DNA from: Pontiella sulfatireligans
GTDB taxonomy: Bacteria > Verrucomicrobiota > Kiritimatiellia > Kiritimatiellales > Pontiellaceae
Assembly (NCBI RefSeq): GCF_900890705.1
Contig: NZ_CAAHFH010000002.1
Coordinates: 1,426,001-1,490,000, forward strand
Direction of reading: 5' to 3'
Length of the DNA: 64,000 nucleotides
A model generated the notes under the pieces. It worked only from the letters and a program-made list of their open reading frames with translations. It did not search any database and was not told the origin of the DNA. Position 1 is the stretch's first letter. Each line of letters opens with the position of its first letter. A program made the position numbers and the translations under genes. Below are positions 51,961-59,770 of this stretch, piece by piece.

Positions 51961-52607
51961 CGCGTAAAAACCCCGTCTTGATAAACATATTTATAATCCG
52001 CCTTACCGGCCACGGCGCTGTCGTGCGTGGCCATCAGAACCAGACCGCCCTGCTCCGTGAAATCGCGCATTAGATCGAGCAGAAGCGCGGTGTTTTCCTC
52101 GTCCAGATTCCCCGTCGGCTCGTCGGCCACCAAGAGAGACGGACGATTCATCAGCGCCCGACCCAACGCCACGCGTTGCTGCTCGCCAGCACTCAGCCGC
52201 GCGGGAATATGCCCGCGTCGATGATCCAGCCCCAAACGCTTCATCAACTCTTCGCAACGCGCATCGGCATCCTCCACCGGACGCGCCACGCACGAAGCCA
52301 TAATGTTCTGCTCCACATTTAAATAGGGAATGAGATGAAACCGCTGGAAAACGAAACCGACCCGGCTTGCCCGATGCAACGGGCTCAACTCAAGCAGATT
52401 TTTTCCGCCCATCACAATCTGTCCGTCGTCCGGCTGAATCAAGCCGCCACAGAGCATCAGCAACGTGCTCTTACCGCAACCGCTCGGCCCGACAATCGCG
52501 TGAATCTTTCCGCTATCGAGCTCGAGAGAACACGCCTTGAGCACCTGAATTTTTCTGTCCGTACCCGCATAGCTTTTACTGATATTCTGAATCGAAAGAA
52601 TGGCCAT
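51957..52607 (-). CDS. MacB/LolD-like ABC ATPase
   Basis: A 216-residue ATPase. Walker A VGPSGCGKSTLLMLCGGL, Q-loop FVFQRFHLIPYLNV, signature LSAGEQQRVALGRAL (Ala for Gly in LSGGQ), Walker B LLVADEPTGNLDEEN and the switch TATHDS-like MATHDSAVAG. The DEPTGNLD form is typical of MacB/LolD/FtsE exporters. The ATG at 52607 follows GAGGAGGTG within the end of the permease gene, one base after its stop; the frame is open to 52655 but has no such site. It pairs with the FtsX-like permease upstream. Confidence 0.92.
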   Translation of the reverse strand: MAILSIQNISKSYAGTDRKIQVLKACSLELDSGKIHAIVGPSGCGKSTLLMLCGGLIQPDDGQIVMGGKNLLELSPLHRASRVGFVFQRFHLIPYLNVEQNIMASCVARPVEDADARCEELMKRLGLDHRRGHIPARLSAGEQQRVALGRALMNRPSLLVADEPTGNLDEENTALLLDLMRDFTEQGGLVLMATHDSAVAGKADYKYVYQDGVFTR

Positions 52608-52608
52608 G

Positions 52609-53862
52609 TTACACCTCCTCATTAAGGACCATGCCGGGCTCGCGCCGCACAGCAATCAGGACTGGAATCAGGCTGGCAAAAATACTAACCAAACAGGCCG
52701 CAACGAGAAGTTTAAAAAATAGGATCGAAGAAAAGGGGGCGCTCGCGATAAGGATCTTAAGCAACGCCAGTGCGCCGAGCGTTCCGATGACCGTTCCAAC
52801 GGCGGCCAGTAGAGCCGCCTTGGCTGTGAAGAGCCATACCAACTGAAGGGTTCGCACCCCGAGCGTACGTAGGATCGCGATTTCGTGGCGACGCTCTTTC
52901 ACATTGTGGCTGTAAAGAAAGAGTAGCAGTGCGGCAGCCACCGCAACGATCAGCCCCGCAAAAAACAGCGAAAAATGTTCCAACTGCAAGCGCATCGTCT
53001 GGCGAGATTTGACGATGTCCGCCACCTCCGCCTCGGCCGCCTTCTTGATGGCCGCGCGCGCGGTCTGCCGCGCCTTGGCGCGGGTCGCAAACTCGACCAC
53101 CTCCGCGTCTGGTATGATTCGCTGCACGCTTTTGCGGATGGGCGCGATATTTCCAGCGGCGCAATTGCAGCTGAGTCCAAGGATTCCGCTGATTTCATCC
53201 TCTAATCCCAGTAGCGCCTGCGCATCGGCAAGGTTCATGAAGAGAACGATATCATCCTTAGTGCCAAGCGGCTTGCGGCAGAGAGTCACTTTATACGATG
53301 CGTCGCCGATCGAAAGGGTATCGCCCACCTTCACATGTAAGCGTTCGGCAACGGTAGAACCCAGCTGAACCTCTCCGGGTTCAATGCACACCTCCAGAGG
53401 CTGCTGGAAGCTTTGCTTGATAAAAATCTCCCCTTCCAACCCCGCGATGATCACCTCACCGTTAAATGCGGGCAATGAGTAGCGATGCCGAAGAAAAGGG
53501 AGATGGTGATTGAGAATTCCGAGTTCCGACGCGGCCAACTCATGAGCCTGCCCGATAGTCAGGTAGTCGGTATTGACATCCTCGATATAAAACGTTTCGA
53601 GCCGCTGCGCCCGATTATAGATCAAAATATTAAATCCGAGCGATTTGGCAAAGATCCGGGCGTCATTTTCGAGCGCATCCATCCGCTCCTGACTGCGATA
53701 CTGCAGGGCACGGATCTCCTGCTGTGTTTGACGATCATAATTCGCCAAAAGATGAAGCGACGCCGTGACGGAAAGTACGGCGACGGCGACGGCCAAGGAG
53801 GCCAATAGGCTCCCCTTCCAGCGATGTTTCAATTCATTAAAAAAAAGATTACGACTATTCAT
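52609..53862 (-). CDS. FtsX/MacB-like ABC permease
   Basis: A 417-residue inner-membrane permease: one N-terminal helix (about 17-40), a large periplasmic domain (about 45-285) and three C-terminal helices (about 295-320, 345-370, 380-405), the MacB/LolC layout. NVKERRHEIAILRTLGVRTLQ is the conserved coupling-loop region. The periplasmic domain contains a C-x-C in ILGLSCNCAAGN, matching CxC motifs in two other proteins of the operon. Such transporters move lipoproteins or work mechanically on periplasmic partners rather than import solutes. Confidence 0.88.
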   Translation of the reverse strand: MNSRNLFFNELKHRWKGSLLASLAVAVAVLSVTASLHLLANYDRQTQQEIRALQYRSQERMDALENDARIFAKSLGFNILIYNRAQRLETFYIEDVNTDYLTIGQAHELAASELGILNHHLPFLRHRYSLPAFNGEVIIAGLEGEIFIKQSFQQPLEVCIEPGEVQLGSTVAERLHVKVGDTLSIGDASYKVTLCRKPLGTKDDIVLFMNLADAQALLGLEDEISGILGLSCNCAAGNIAPIRKSVQRIIPDAEVVEFATRAKARQTARAAIKKAAEAEVADIVKSRQTMRLQLEHFSLFFAGLIVAVAAALLLFLYSHNVKERRHEIAILRTLGVRTLQLVWLFTAKAALLAAVGTVIGTLGALALLKILIASAPFSSILFFKLLVAACLVSIFASLIPVLIAVRREPGMVLNEEV

Positions 53863-53868
53863 AACGTT

Positions 53869-54804
53869 CTATTCCCTATCAAAAACAGAACGCTCCCAGT
53901 CCTGATCCAACAACAGGTCGGCGCCGGGGTTCATCGACTTCACCTGACACGAACAGGACCCGGTCAGGAACGCCGTAATATAGCCAATCAAATCCGATGA
54001 GATTTCTTCCACACCCACCAGCGGCGACACCGCGCGGCCCCGACCATAAACCGCAAACACCATGGGTTCATCGATAGATACATTTTCGTTCTCCGGAAGA
54101 TTCAACAGTTGCGCAACCAGAATTTCGTCCACGTCCTCATGCGACAGCCGCATCGTACTAAACGCCACGTTCAGGGGGATGGGCGACTCCAGCCGGTCGC
54201 TCGGATCAAAACTCGACGGGCCATCGCCAATCACCTCGCCGTCCGGAAAGCTCAGGCCAGACGGCAAAGCCAATTCACGAGCCTTTTTTGCCAGACTGAT
54301 ATCCAACGCCTTGGCGGCGGCGGCGTCTTTTTCTTTATTTCCAGATTCTAGCAGCATAAACACACCGCTATCCCCGGACAGAATCTTTTGAATCAACTGT
54401 TTCCGAGCGGGAGAACCGATGATCTTTTGAACGGAATCTCCTGACAGCGCACCGGACCAGAACGGCGTCCACACATCCAAAGCACGGGGGAAAAACAAAT
54501 GCAACCGAGCCCCGTGCGCCACCGATTTCGGAACTTTTCCTGCCAAGCTGCTCTCCGCCAGTTGCTTCGACGTCCACTGTCGCACCATCAAATTCAACGA
54601 GCCAACCGTTCCATCCGATGTTTTCTCGAGTTGGTCGATCGCGCGTTGCTCGTCCGTCGTCAACGGATCATCGGCAATAACCAGAGCAATATAGGGAGAA
54701 ACCGGCCAACGCTCTAGCGCATACCGGAACACCGGCACTGTACAGGCCGATGCGGAAACCTGAACCGCCAACCAAATAGCTGCAAGCTGAAGTATTTTAT
54801 TCAT
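53869..54804 (-). CDS. Exported Cys-containing protein of unknown function
   Basis: A 311-residue exported protein with signal peptide MNKILQLAAIWLAVQVSASA, so the mature protein begins at or near CTVPVFRYALERWPVSPY. A second Cys cluster, C-x-C, lies near the C-terminus (TGSCSCQVKSMNPG). The body is mixed alpha/beta (PYIALVIADDPLTTDEQRAI, RLHLFFPRALDVW). I do not recognise the family; the C-x-V-P-V-F-R-Y-A-L-E-R-W opening looks like a diagnostic motif. It is the first long gene of the island operon, six bases before the FtsX-like permease, and is probably the partner of that transporter. Confidence 0.75.
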   Translation of the reverse strand: MNKILQLAAIWLAVQVSASACTVPVFRYALERWPVSPYIALVIADDPLTTDEQRAIDQLEKTSDGTVGSLNLMVRQWTSKQLAESSLAGKVPKSVAHGARLHLFFPRALDVWTPFWSGALSGDSVQKIIGSPARKQLIQKILSGDSGVFMLLESGNKEKDAAAAKALDISLAKKARELALPSGLSFPDGEVIGDGPSSFDPSDRLESPIPLNVAFSTMRLSHEDVDEILVAQLLNLPENENVSIDEPMVFAVYGRGRAVSPLVGVEEISSDLIGYITAFLTGSCSCQVKSMNPGADLLLDQDWERSVFDRE

Positions 54805-54945
54805 TCAAATTCCCTCCTTATTTGCGCGATGAACTCCGCGCATCCAGTCGTCGACATCATCCGACCCGAACAAACTCAACGTGTCCATGATCGACAATGA
54901 CCTGCAATTCGTCGGGGAATCATCCGCTCCGGATCGCGGCAACAT
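54805..54945 (-). CDS. Possible small leader protein of the island operon
   Basis: A 46-codon frame (MLPRSGADDSPTN, then CRSLSIMDTLSLFGSDD and VDDWMRGVHRANKEGI). Its TGA directly abuts the ATG of the exported Cys protein, and that gene's AAGGAGG lies in its last codons, an arrangement that suggests coupled translation. It could also be the tail of a degraded larger gene. No family recognised. Confidence 0.3.
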   Translation of the reverse strand: MLPRSGADDSPTNCRSLSIMDTLSLFGSDDVDDWMRGVHRANKEGI

Positions 54946-55055
54946 TCAAGGCGAGGCCCGATGACCTATCGGCATGGAAAAAAAAATTTAAAGCAAACAC
55001 GTCGGAATAACCAGCCGTTAATCAGAGTCTGCTATAAGGGAAAAGGGGTCAGGAA

Positions 55056-55084
55056 AAGGGGTCAGTCCTATGAAATGATGTTTT
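55056..55084 (+). repeat. 29-bp repeat, right inverted copy
   Basis: AAGGGGTCAG, T, CCTATGAAATGATGTTTT; one mismatch from the minus-strand copy at 44235-44263. A second AAGGGGTCAG sits directly before it (about 55043-55052). Confidence 0.8.
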
Positions 55085-55444
55085 CCGCATTTTACCCACC
55101 TATGAAACCATTTCAAAAAATTCATTCCACCCTGCTCCAACGGAGGAAAACAGGGGCCAGCAACCTTTAGCCAGCTCAATACGTAGTGAATCCATAGGCG
55201 CGTGGCCTCCGGTCGCCCTTATTTCTTTGCGCCGACTCTTCAGAGTCTTATAATCCAATCCCATACCACCCTGTTCCAATCCCCCCAGACCGTAGCTGTA
55301 AGGAAAATATCGCAAACAGTGTCGCACAGCAAGCTATAACACTTATAATACTTATCGGTTTACCAGTGTTTAGTGGTATAATTTACTAGTCCCGTGCGCA
55401 CGGGGAGAGCGCAAGTGCAAGGTATAAGGGGAAAGTGCGAATTA

Positions 55445-55473
55445 CAGGATGGAAATTCATCCCTGTTTTTTTT
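55445..55473 (+). terminator. Terminator-like hairpin in the island
   Basis: CAGGATG and CATCCCTG pair with one bulge, followed by eight T. No gene on the plus strand precedes it closely. Confidence 0.5.
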
Positions 55474-55604
55474 GCATGAAGCGCAGGTGCGGCTATTGCG
55501 TGACGATCTCTCGGACCTGCCGGTTTGAAGAGCCATAGCTGACGATGCCGACGTCGAGACCTGAATCTTTGATTTATACGATGGCCGTTACAGTACCCCG
55601 TATA

Positions 55605-55718
55605 TCATTTCAAATCCATGACGATTGAATTCATATCGCCGAGCACTGAGGGATGCAACTGTTCAATGTGTTCGCGGATGCCGGGGGTGGTGATGACTTT
55701 GCGGATGTAGAGGGACAT
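55605..55718 (-). pseudogene. Gene remnant
   Basis: A 37-codon frame, MSLYIRKVITTPGIREHIEQ then LHPSVLGDMNSIVMDLK, which is protein-like in composition but has no ribosome-binding site and no neighbours. Probably the edge of a decayed gene; family not recognised. Confidence 0.3.
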
Positions 55719-56116
55719 TTATGTTGCCGTTCCCTTAGGTCACTGCCCCACCGCAGGGGTGAAGCCTCACTGCGCAGGCTTGTGTGAGCAGGTCGGCGGT
55801 GTATTGGCGATAACCGCTTCATCGACCATCATACACTCGCCGGCTCCTTGCGGTTGAAATCTGACCGGTGAGGCGGGGCTTGAGCCTTCCGATTGACATC
55901 TCACGTCACAGATGGCTACTTTACAGGCAAGGCAAGCAACACACCCCGAAGGCTCAGCCTGTCACCCCCCAATACCCGTTGCTTGCCCAGAGCCTCGAAC
56001 GACCCCCATTGTTCGGGGCTTGTTATTTCTCCAGCAACATTTTGGACGAAGACAGTGTCCACTCTCAAAGCCACTCCACGTCTGGTTAATGAAGTCTTCA
56101 TCTACTTCCTCTTGAA

Positions 56117-56159
56117 ACAGCGCATGGGTTTTTCATCTCTCCCATGTGCTGTTTTTTTA
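56117..56159 (+). terminator. Strong terminator 1 in the island's right arm
   Basis: ACAGCGCATGGG and CCCATGTGCTGT pair over 12 bp (one G-U) with a 12-base loop, then TTTTTTT. Confidence 0.8.
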
Positions 56160-56376
56160 TGCCTACAGAATGCCGTCAGGCTCCACTCCATCTTGCTGAG
56201 AAACGGAATATGGCATCGTTTATGCTTTATATACCGTATTCGTTCTTTAACAATTTAGCCCAGCCGGTCAGAAACGTAATACTCTGATTCGTTAACACTA
56301 CTAAAGGGAGCTTAAAGCACCCACCTTGACACTTAAGGTTTCGGAGATGCACTTCCCCGCGACTGGGCAGCTCTTC

Positions 56377-56409
56377 ACCGCTTCGAGGTAACTCGGAGCG
56401 GTTTTTTTA
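56377..56409 (+). terminator. Strong terminator 2 in the island's right arm
   Basis: ACCGCTTCGAG and CTCGGAGCGGT pair over 11 bp (one mismatch) with a short loop, then TTTTTTT. Both terminators continue with ATGCCTA(A/C)AGAA.GCC, so they are related units. Confidence 0.8.
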
Positions 56410-56471
56410 TGCCTAAAGAAGCCCCTCAAGCGCAACTACGACCGTCCCGAGCCCAAAGCAGCCTGCAACAT

Positions 56472-56981
56472 TCAAAGATGGGCGGCCCATTTCAGAGCAG
56501 ACACCACCGTGGGTAATTCCTGATTAATGCGCACTTTGACTTTATTGAGTATTTCAGAATACCGCTGCAGCTCGCGGAGGGAGGATGCGCCCATCTCGGC
56601 AGATTGAAAGAGTTCCTTTTCGCGATCGCTGAAGTCGAGTCCGGTCTGAATGGTTTGGCAATCGACCCGGTGGCCCAGGTCATAGCCGGAGAGCAGCAGA
56701 CGGGTCGGACCGGATTTCACAACGCACATACTTTCAAACCAGCGTTCCCCATCGTGCAGGGAATCGACCTTTAGCAGCTCCAGCAGATTCTTTTCCATAG
56801 CCAGCAGTAACTTGATTTCCTTGTCGGGTACGGAACAGATGGAAAGATAGATCAGCTTTTTCACCAGTACGGCATAGCCGTCGGGATAGTCCTTGCAGGC
56901 CGGCAGCCCAAACTTTTTCTGGAGCGTCAGCACATACGGCGCGCTCTTTCCAACTGCCTTTGCCAGTTCATTGAGTTTCAT
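56472..56981 (-). CDS. Small HTH (MerR-like N-terminus) protein
   Basis: A 169-residue protein. MKLNELAKAVGKSAPYVLTLQ with KKFGLPACKDYPDGYAVLVKK looks like a MerR-type helix-turn-helix followed by the dimer-region helices; the rest (LDFSDREKELFQSAEMGAS, LRELQRYSEILNKVKVRIN) is helical. It lies just inside the right end of the island and may regulate or help excision, but that is inference from position. No clear ribosome-binding site is seen before the ATG at 56981. Confidence 0.65.
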   Translation of the reverse strand: MKLNELAKAVGKSAPYVLTLQKKFGLPACKDYPDGYAVLVKKLIYLSICSVPDKEIKLLLAMEKNLLELLKVDSLHDGERWFESMCVVKSGPTRLLLSGYDLGHRVDCQTIQTGLDFSDREKELFQSAEMGASSLRELQRYSEILNKVKVRINQELPTVVSALKWAAHL

Positions 56982-57099
56982 ATTATATTCGCCTTGATAC
57001 CAGCAATCTAACAGGAAACTATGATACCTACAAATTATCTCGGAAACTGCGGGAACGGGCCGGATAAATGCGGAAATTCATTAGGAAAAATAAGGAAAG

Positions 57100-57199
57100 A
57101 CTACGGGTTCCAATCGTAATATTTTACAGCATTTATAGACAGCCAGCTCGGTACGCTGGGAGTGAAACACGCTGAAAACTACGGGGGAAACTACGGGTT
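57100..57199. repeat. Three ACTACGGG direct repeats near attR
   Basis: ACTACGGG occurs at 57100, 57178 and 57190 in an AT-rich, gene-free stretch 140-240 bp inside the right att site. This placement fits arm-type binding sites of a tyrosine integrase, though no matching cluster was found at the left end. Confidence 0.4.
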
Positions 57200-57341
57200 T
57201 GGGTGAGCGATTTCCACCCTATTTCACATTATTTCATTAACCCCTGCAATGCCCGATAAACTTGATATCTTACTATTTACAAGATAGTTAAGGATACAAA
57301 CAGCAACAAATTGGAAACGGCGCCTAAAGGTTTTGGATGCT

Positions 57342-57386
57342 TGTCACGCTGGAGGTTGCGAGTTCGAGTCTCGTCACTCTCGCCAT
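57342..57386. repeat. attR, 45-bp att repeat (tRNA-Asp 3' fragment)
   Basis: Identical to 41833-41877: the tRNA-Asp sequence from the anticodon loop to CCAT, without the 5' half. It marks the right end of the island and is not a functional tRNA. Confidence 0.9.
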
Positions 57387-57391
57387 ACTTT

Positions 57392-57421
57392 AAGACGGTT
57401 CATTCGAGCCGTCTTTTTTTT
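57392..57421 (+). terminator. Original tRNA-Asp terminator, now beyond attR
   Basis: AAGACGGTT and AGCCGTCTT (one G-U pair) around CATTCG, followed by a long T-tract. It would have terminated tRNA-Asp before the island inserted. Confidence 0.85.
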
Positions 57422-57545
57422 ATTCATCGAGCTTTTGCACCAGAGCCCGTCACCTATATCCGAACTGTCTCACATTTTGCGCAAGAAAGAAATTAGGCCA
57501 CCCATCCCGATCCGCAGCCAACCTGTTAAACTTGTTGCCTAACAT

Positions 57546-57562
57546 GGTAAAATAGTTTTACC
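57546..57562. promoter_or_regulatory. Palindromic operator of the LacI-type regulator
   Basis: GGTAAAA, TAG, TTTTACC: perfect 7-bp arms, eight bases before the regulator's start codon and overlapping the likely -10 box TAAAAT (57548-57553, with TTAAAC 16 bp upstream). It fits autoregulation. A related GTTTTAC half-site lies upstream of the galactanase gene. Confidence 0.6.
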
Positions 57563-57570
57563 TTTTCGCC

Positions 57571-58542
57571 ATGAGTACGAAAAACAACAAACGTCCTACT
57601 ATCTATGATTTGGCCAAACTGGCGGATGTTTCGCCGGGGACGGTGAGCCGCGTGCTGAACAACAAGGACAAGGTCAATCCGAAGACACGGGCAAAGGTTC
57701 TGGAGCTGGCCCATGAAATCGGATTGAAGCCCCGGGCAACCGCACGGAGCAAGGAGGTCGCGGTCATCACCGAACCGCATTTTACCGACCGCTTCAGAGG
57801 CTACACGAGCGTTTTGACCTCGCACGTGGCGTTTGCTCTTTCGGAGCAGAACGTTGGCATGCTGCTGCCTTCCGATCCGGTAAAACAGCTGCCGGGCTAT
57901 TTCATCGATGGCGTGGTTGCCATTACCTATGAGCCCGAAATCCAGACCATGCTTAAGGAGATTGAGAAAAAAATTCCCGTGGTCTATCTCGATAATTTTG
58001 AAGCAACCGCCAAACAGTACGTGGTCCGTTCCGATCACTATCAGAGCGGCTACAAAACGGCGAAGTTTTTCATCGAACGCGGCATGAAAAAGCTAGCATT
58101 TCTTTCCGGCGATACGATCCCGGCCAAGGTCCGGATGAAAGGCTATACCGATGCCATCCAGGAAGCCGGGCTGCCGGTGGACAGCAAGCTTCAGATTCTG
58201 ATGAAGCACGATGAATCGATCTATATGGTCGTGAACCGGGTTGTGAAAAACGGGGCGGATGCACTGTTCGTGCCGGGAACCAGCATGCAGGCGATCGAGG
58301 CCCTGCACGTCCTTGGAAATGTGATGAATCTCGACGTTCCCAACGACATCTGCCTGATCGGCGGAGAGAATACCGGGATATCCGCATTCCAGCACCCCCC
58401 CATGACCACTATGGGTGAACCGCTTGAGGACATGGCCAAGGCGGCAGTCGACATGGTGCTGGCCTTATCCGAGCAACAGACGATCAAAGAGCGCACACTG
58501 ACGCTCCCGGTGGATCTCATCGAGCGCGATTCCGTTCGTTAA
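57571..58542 (+). CDS. LacI-family transcriptional regulator
   Basis: A 323-residue regulator. The N-terminal HTH is canonical (PTIYDLAKLADVSPGTVSRV, then LNNKDKVNPKTRAKV), followed by the hinge and a periplasmic-binding-type ligand domain (about 65-320: VRSDHYQSGYKTAKFFIERG, LFVPGTSMQAIEALHVLG, PPMTTMGEPLEDMAKAAVDM). It probably responds to a galactan-derived sugar, because the next gene is a galactanase (inference). The ATG has no ribosome-binding site and sits about ten bases after the predicted transcription start, so the message may be almost leaderless. Confidence 0.93.
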   Translation: MSTKNNKRPTIYDLAKLADVSPGTVSRVLNNKDKVNPKTRAKVLELAHEIGLKPRATARSKEVAVITEPHFTDRFRGYTSVLTSHVAFALSEQNVGMLLPSDPVKQLPGYFIDGVVAITYEPEIQTMLKEIEKKIPVVYLDNFEATAKQYVVRSDHYQSGYKTAKFFIERGMKKLAFLSGDTIPAKVRMKGYTDAIQEAGLPVDSKLQILMKHDESIYMVVNRVVKNGADALFVPGTSMQAIEALHVLGNVMNLDVPNDICLIGGENTGISAFQHPPMTTMGEPLEDMAKAAVDMVLALSEQQTIKERTLTLPVDLIERDSVR

Positions 58543-58590
58543 AAACTGAAACATCCGCCCCGTCGGTGATTATTCATTTTTTTATCAAAC

Positions 58591-58619
58591 TGTTTTACTT
58601 TTGGTTAAATACATACTAT
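58591..58619 (+). promoter_or_regulatory. Possible promoter and operator half-site of the galactanase gene
   Basis: TACTAT (58614-58619) could be a -10 box; the GTTTTAC just upstream (58592-58598) matches half of the operator before the LacI gene. Spacing to a -35 box is about 17 bp, but the -35 match is poor. Confidence 0.3.
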
Positions 58620-58651
58620 ACCCATACCAGCATTGAGGAATCACTCTGGGT

Positions 58652-59770
58652 ATGAATCAAACAGAAAACAGTTTAGTAATGGGAGCAGACCTCTCGCTCC
58701 TGAAACGCAATTTAGATCAAGGGGCCGCGTATCGCATCGATGGCAGCCCCATCGAACCGGTTTCGTTTCTTAAGCAGGCGGGATTTGAATGGGCTCGCTT
58801 GCGCCTGTTCCACTCCCCTTCGGGACATGGTGCACAATGCACGGATCTTTTGTATACACTCGCATTGGCCAAACAGTTGGTTGAATCGGGCTACAAATTC
58901 CTGTTAGACATCCACTATTCCGACACTTGGGCCGATCCGGGCAAACAGCATGTACCGAAAGCCTGGAAGGAGATGGACTTCCTGACTCTGGAACAGGAAG
59001 TATACCGATATACGCTGCAGGTTGTTGCCGCTTTTGTTTCAGTTGGAGCCGAACCCGACATGGTTCAGATAGGCAACGAAATCACCCCCGGGATGCTCTG
59101 GAATCATGGACGGGTTGCACAGGCCCATAATGTCAACACGCCGCACTGGCAGCGCGAGGAATCCTCAAATGACAAGCAGGCCTGGAATCGTTTCGGTAAA
59201 CTGCTCAAGGCCGGCATCAAGGGGGCCCATGTGGCGACCGGAAAGCCGACCCCGATCATGATGCACATCGACCGCGGCGGCGACATACCGACCAACCAGT
59301 GGTTCTTCGATAACCTGATGGAACAGGGGGTCGAGTTCGATGCCATTGGCGAATCCTACTATCCCTTCTGGCACGGCATGCCCGAGGATCTGGCCGAAAC
59401 GCTTGAATTCCTCGGCAAGCGCTACAACAAGGATTTATACCTCGCCGAAGTCGCCTATCCACATAAGCACCACGAAATGTATGAAAATGCTTTGAGCGGT
59501 GATCAGGAAGGCTGGGATCGTCTCACGGGCAAATATCCCCTTTCACCCGATGGCCAGAAGCGATTCATGGGAGATGTCATTGAAATCGTAAAAGCGTCCT
59601 CCCACGGCAAAGGCATCTTCTATTGGGCGCCCGAATGGATTCCAATCCCCGGAACCGAAGACGAGGCCGACGCATCGCCCTGCTGGGCCCGCGCGCTTTT
59701 TGATGAACAGGGCAACGCACTGCCCGCCTTGGACGTCTTCAAGCAGACGCGCGAGCTGGAATCAGCCTAG
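58652..59770 (+). CDS. GH53 endo-beta-1,4-galactanase
   Basis: A 372-residue glycoside hydrolase family 53 enzyme that cuts beta-1,4-galactan side chains of pectin-like arabinogalactan. GADLSLLKRNLDQGAAY, FLLDIHYSDTWADPGKQ, MVQIGNEITPGMLW (acid/base Glu about 142) and DLYLAEVAYP (nucleophile Glu about 264) are the family motifs. No signal peptide is visible, unusual for a polymer-degrading enzyme, so it may act on imported oligosaccharides or use another export route. It follows the LacI gene by 109 bp. Confidence 0.93.
   Translation: MNQTENSLVMGADLSLLKRNLDQGAAYRIDGSPIEPVSFLKQAGFEWARLRLFHSPSGHGAQCTDLLYTLALAKQLVESGYKFLLDIHYSDTWADPGKQHVPKAWKEMDFLTLEQEVYRYTLQVVAAFVSVGAEPDMVQIGNEITPGMLWNHGRVAQAHNVNTPHWQREESSNDKQAWNRFGKLLKAGIKGAHVATGKPTPIMMHIDRGGDIPTNQWFFDNLMEQGVEFDAIGESYYPFWHGMPEDLAETLEFLGKRYNKDLYLAEVAYPHKHHEMYENALSGDQEGWDRLTGKYPLSPDGQKRFMGDVIEIVKASSHGKGIFYWAPEWIPIPGTEDEADASPCWARALFDEQGNALPALDVFKQTRELESA

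Larger units (their letters stand above)
54946..56471. other. Mostly non-coding right part of the island
   Basis: About 1.5 kb without a convincing full gene. It holds the 29-bp repeat (55056-55084), a terminator-like hairpin (55445-55473), protein-like fragments on the minus strand at about 55500-55560 (IKDSGLDVGIVSYGSSNRQV) and 55605-55718, and two strong terminators (56117-56159, 56377-56409) each followed by ATGCCTA. It looks like decayed genes plus possible small RNA units. Confidence 0.5.
41833..57386. mobile_element. 15.5-kb integrative genomic island in tRNA-Asp
   Basis: Bounded by exact 45-bp direct repeats of the tRNA-Asp 3' end, with a tyrosine integrase just inside the left end reading inward and a small DNA-binding protein near the right end. 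The cargo is a minus-strand operon of a PQQ-propeller protein and two ABC systems, plus fragments and non-coding sequence. The integrase is broken, so the element is probably no longer mobile by itself. I see no conjugation or phage genes. Confidence 0.85.

Noticed and set aside
55100..55327. 75-codon minus-strand frame in the island
   Set aside because: No ribosome-binding site, odd composition and surrounded by repeats; not supported as a gene.
57311..57496. Second tRNA-Asp gene or a short gene at the right att site
   Set aside because: Only the 3' 44 bases of the tRNA are present, with no D-arm or acceptor 5' strand; the open frames crossing it are chance.
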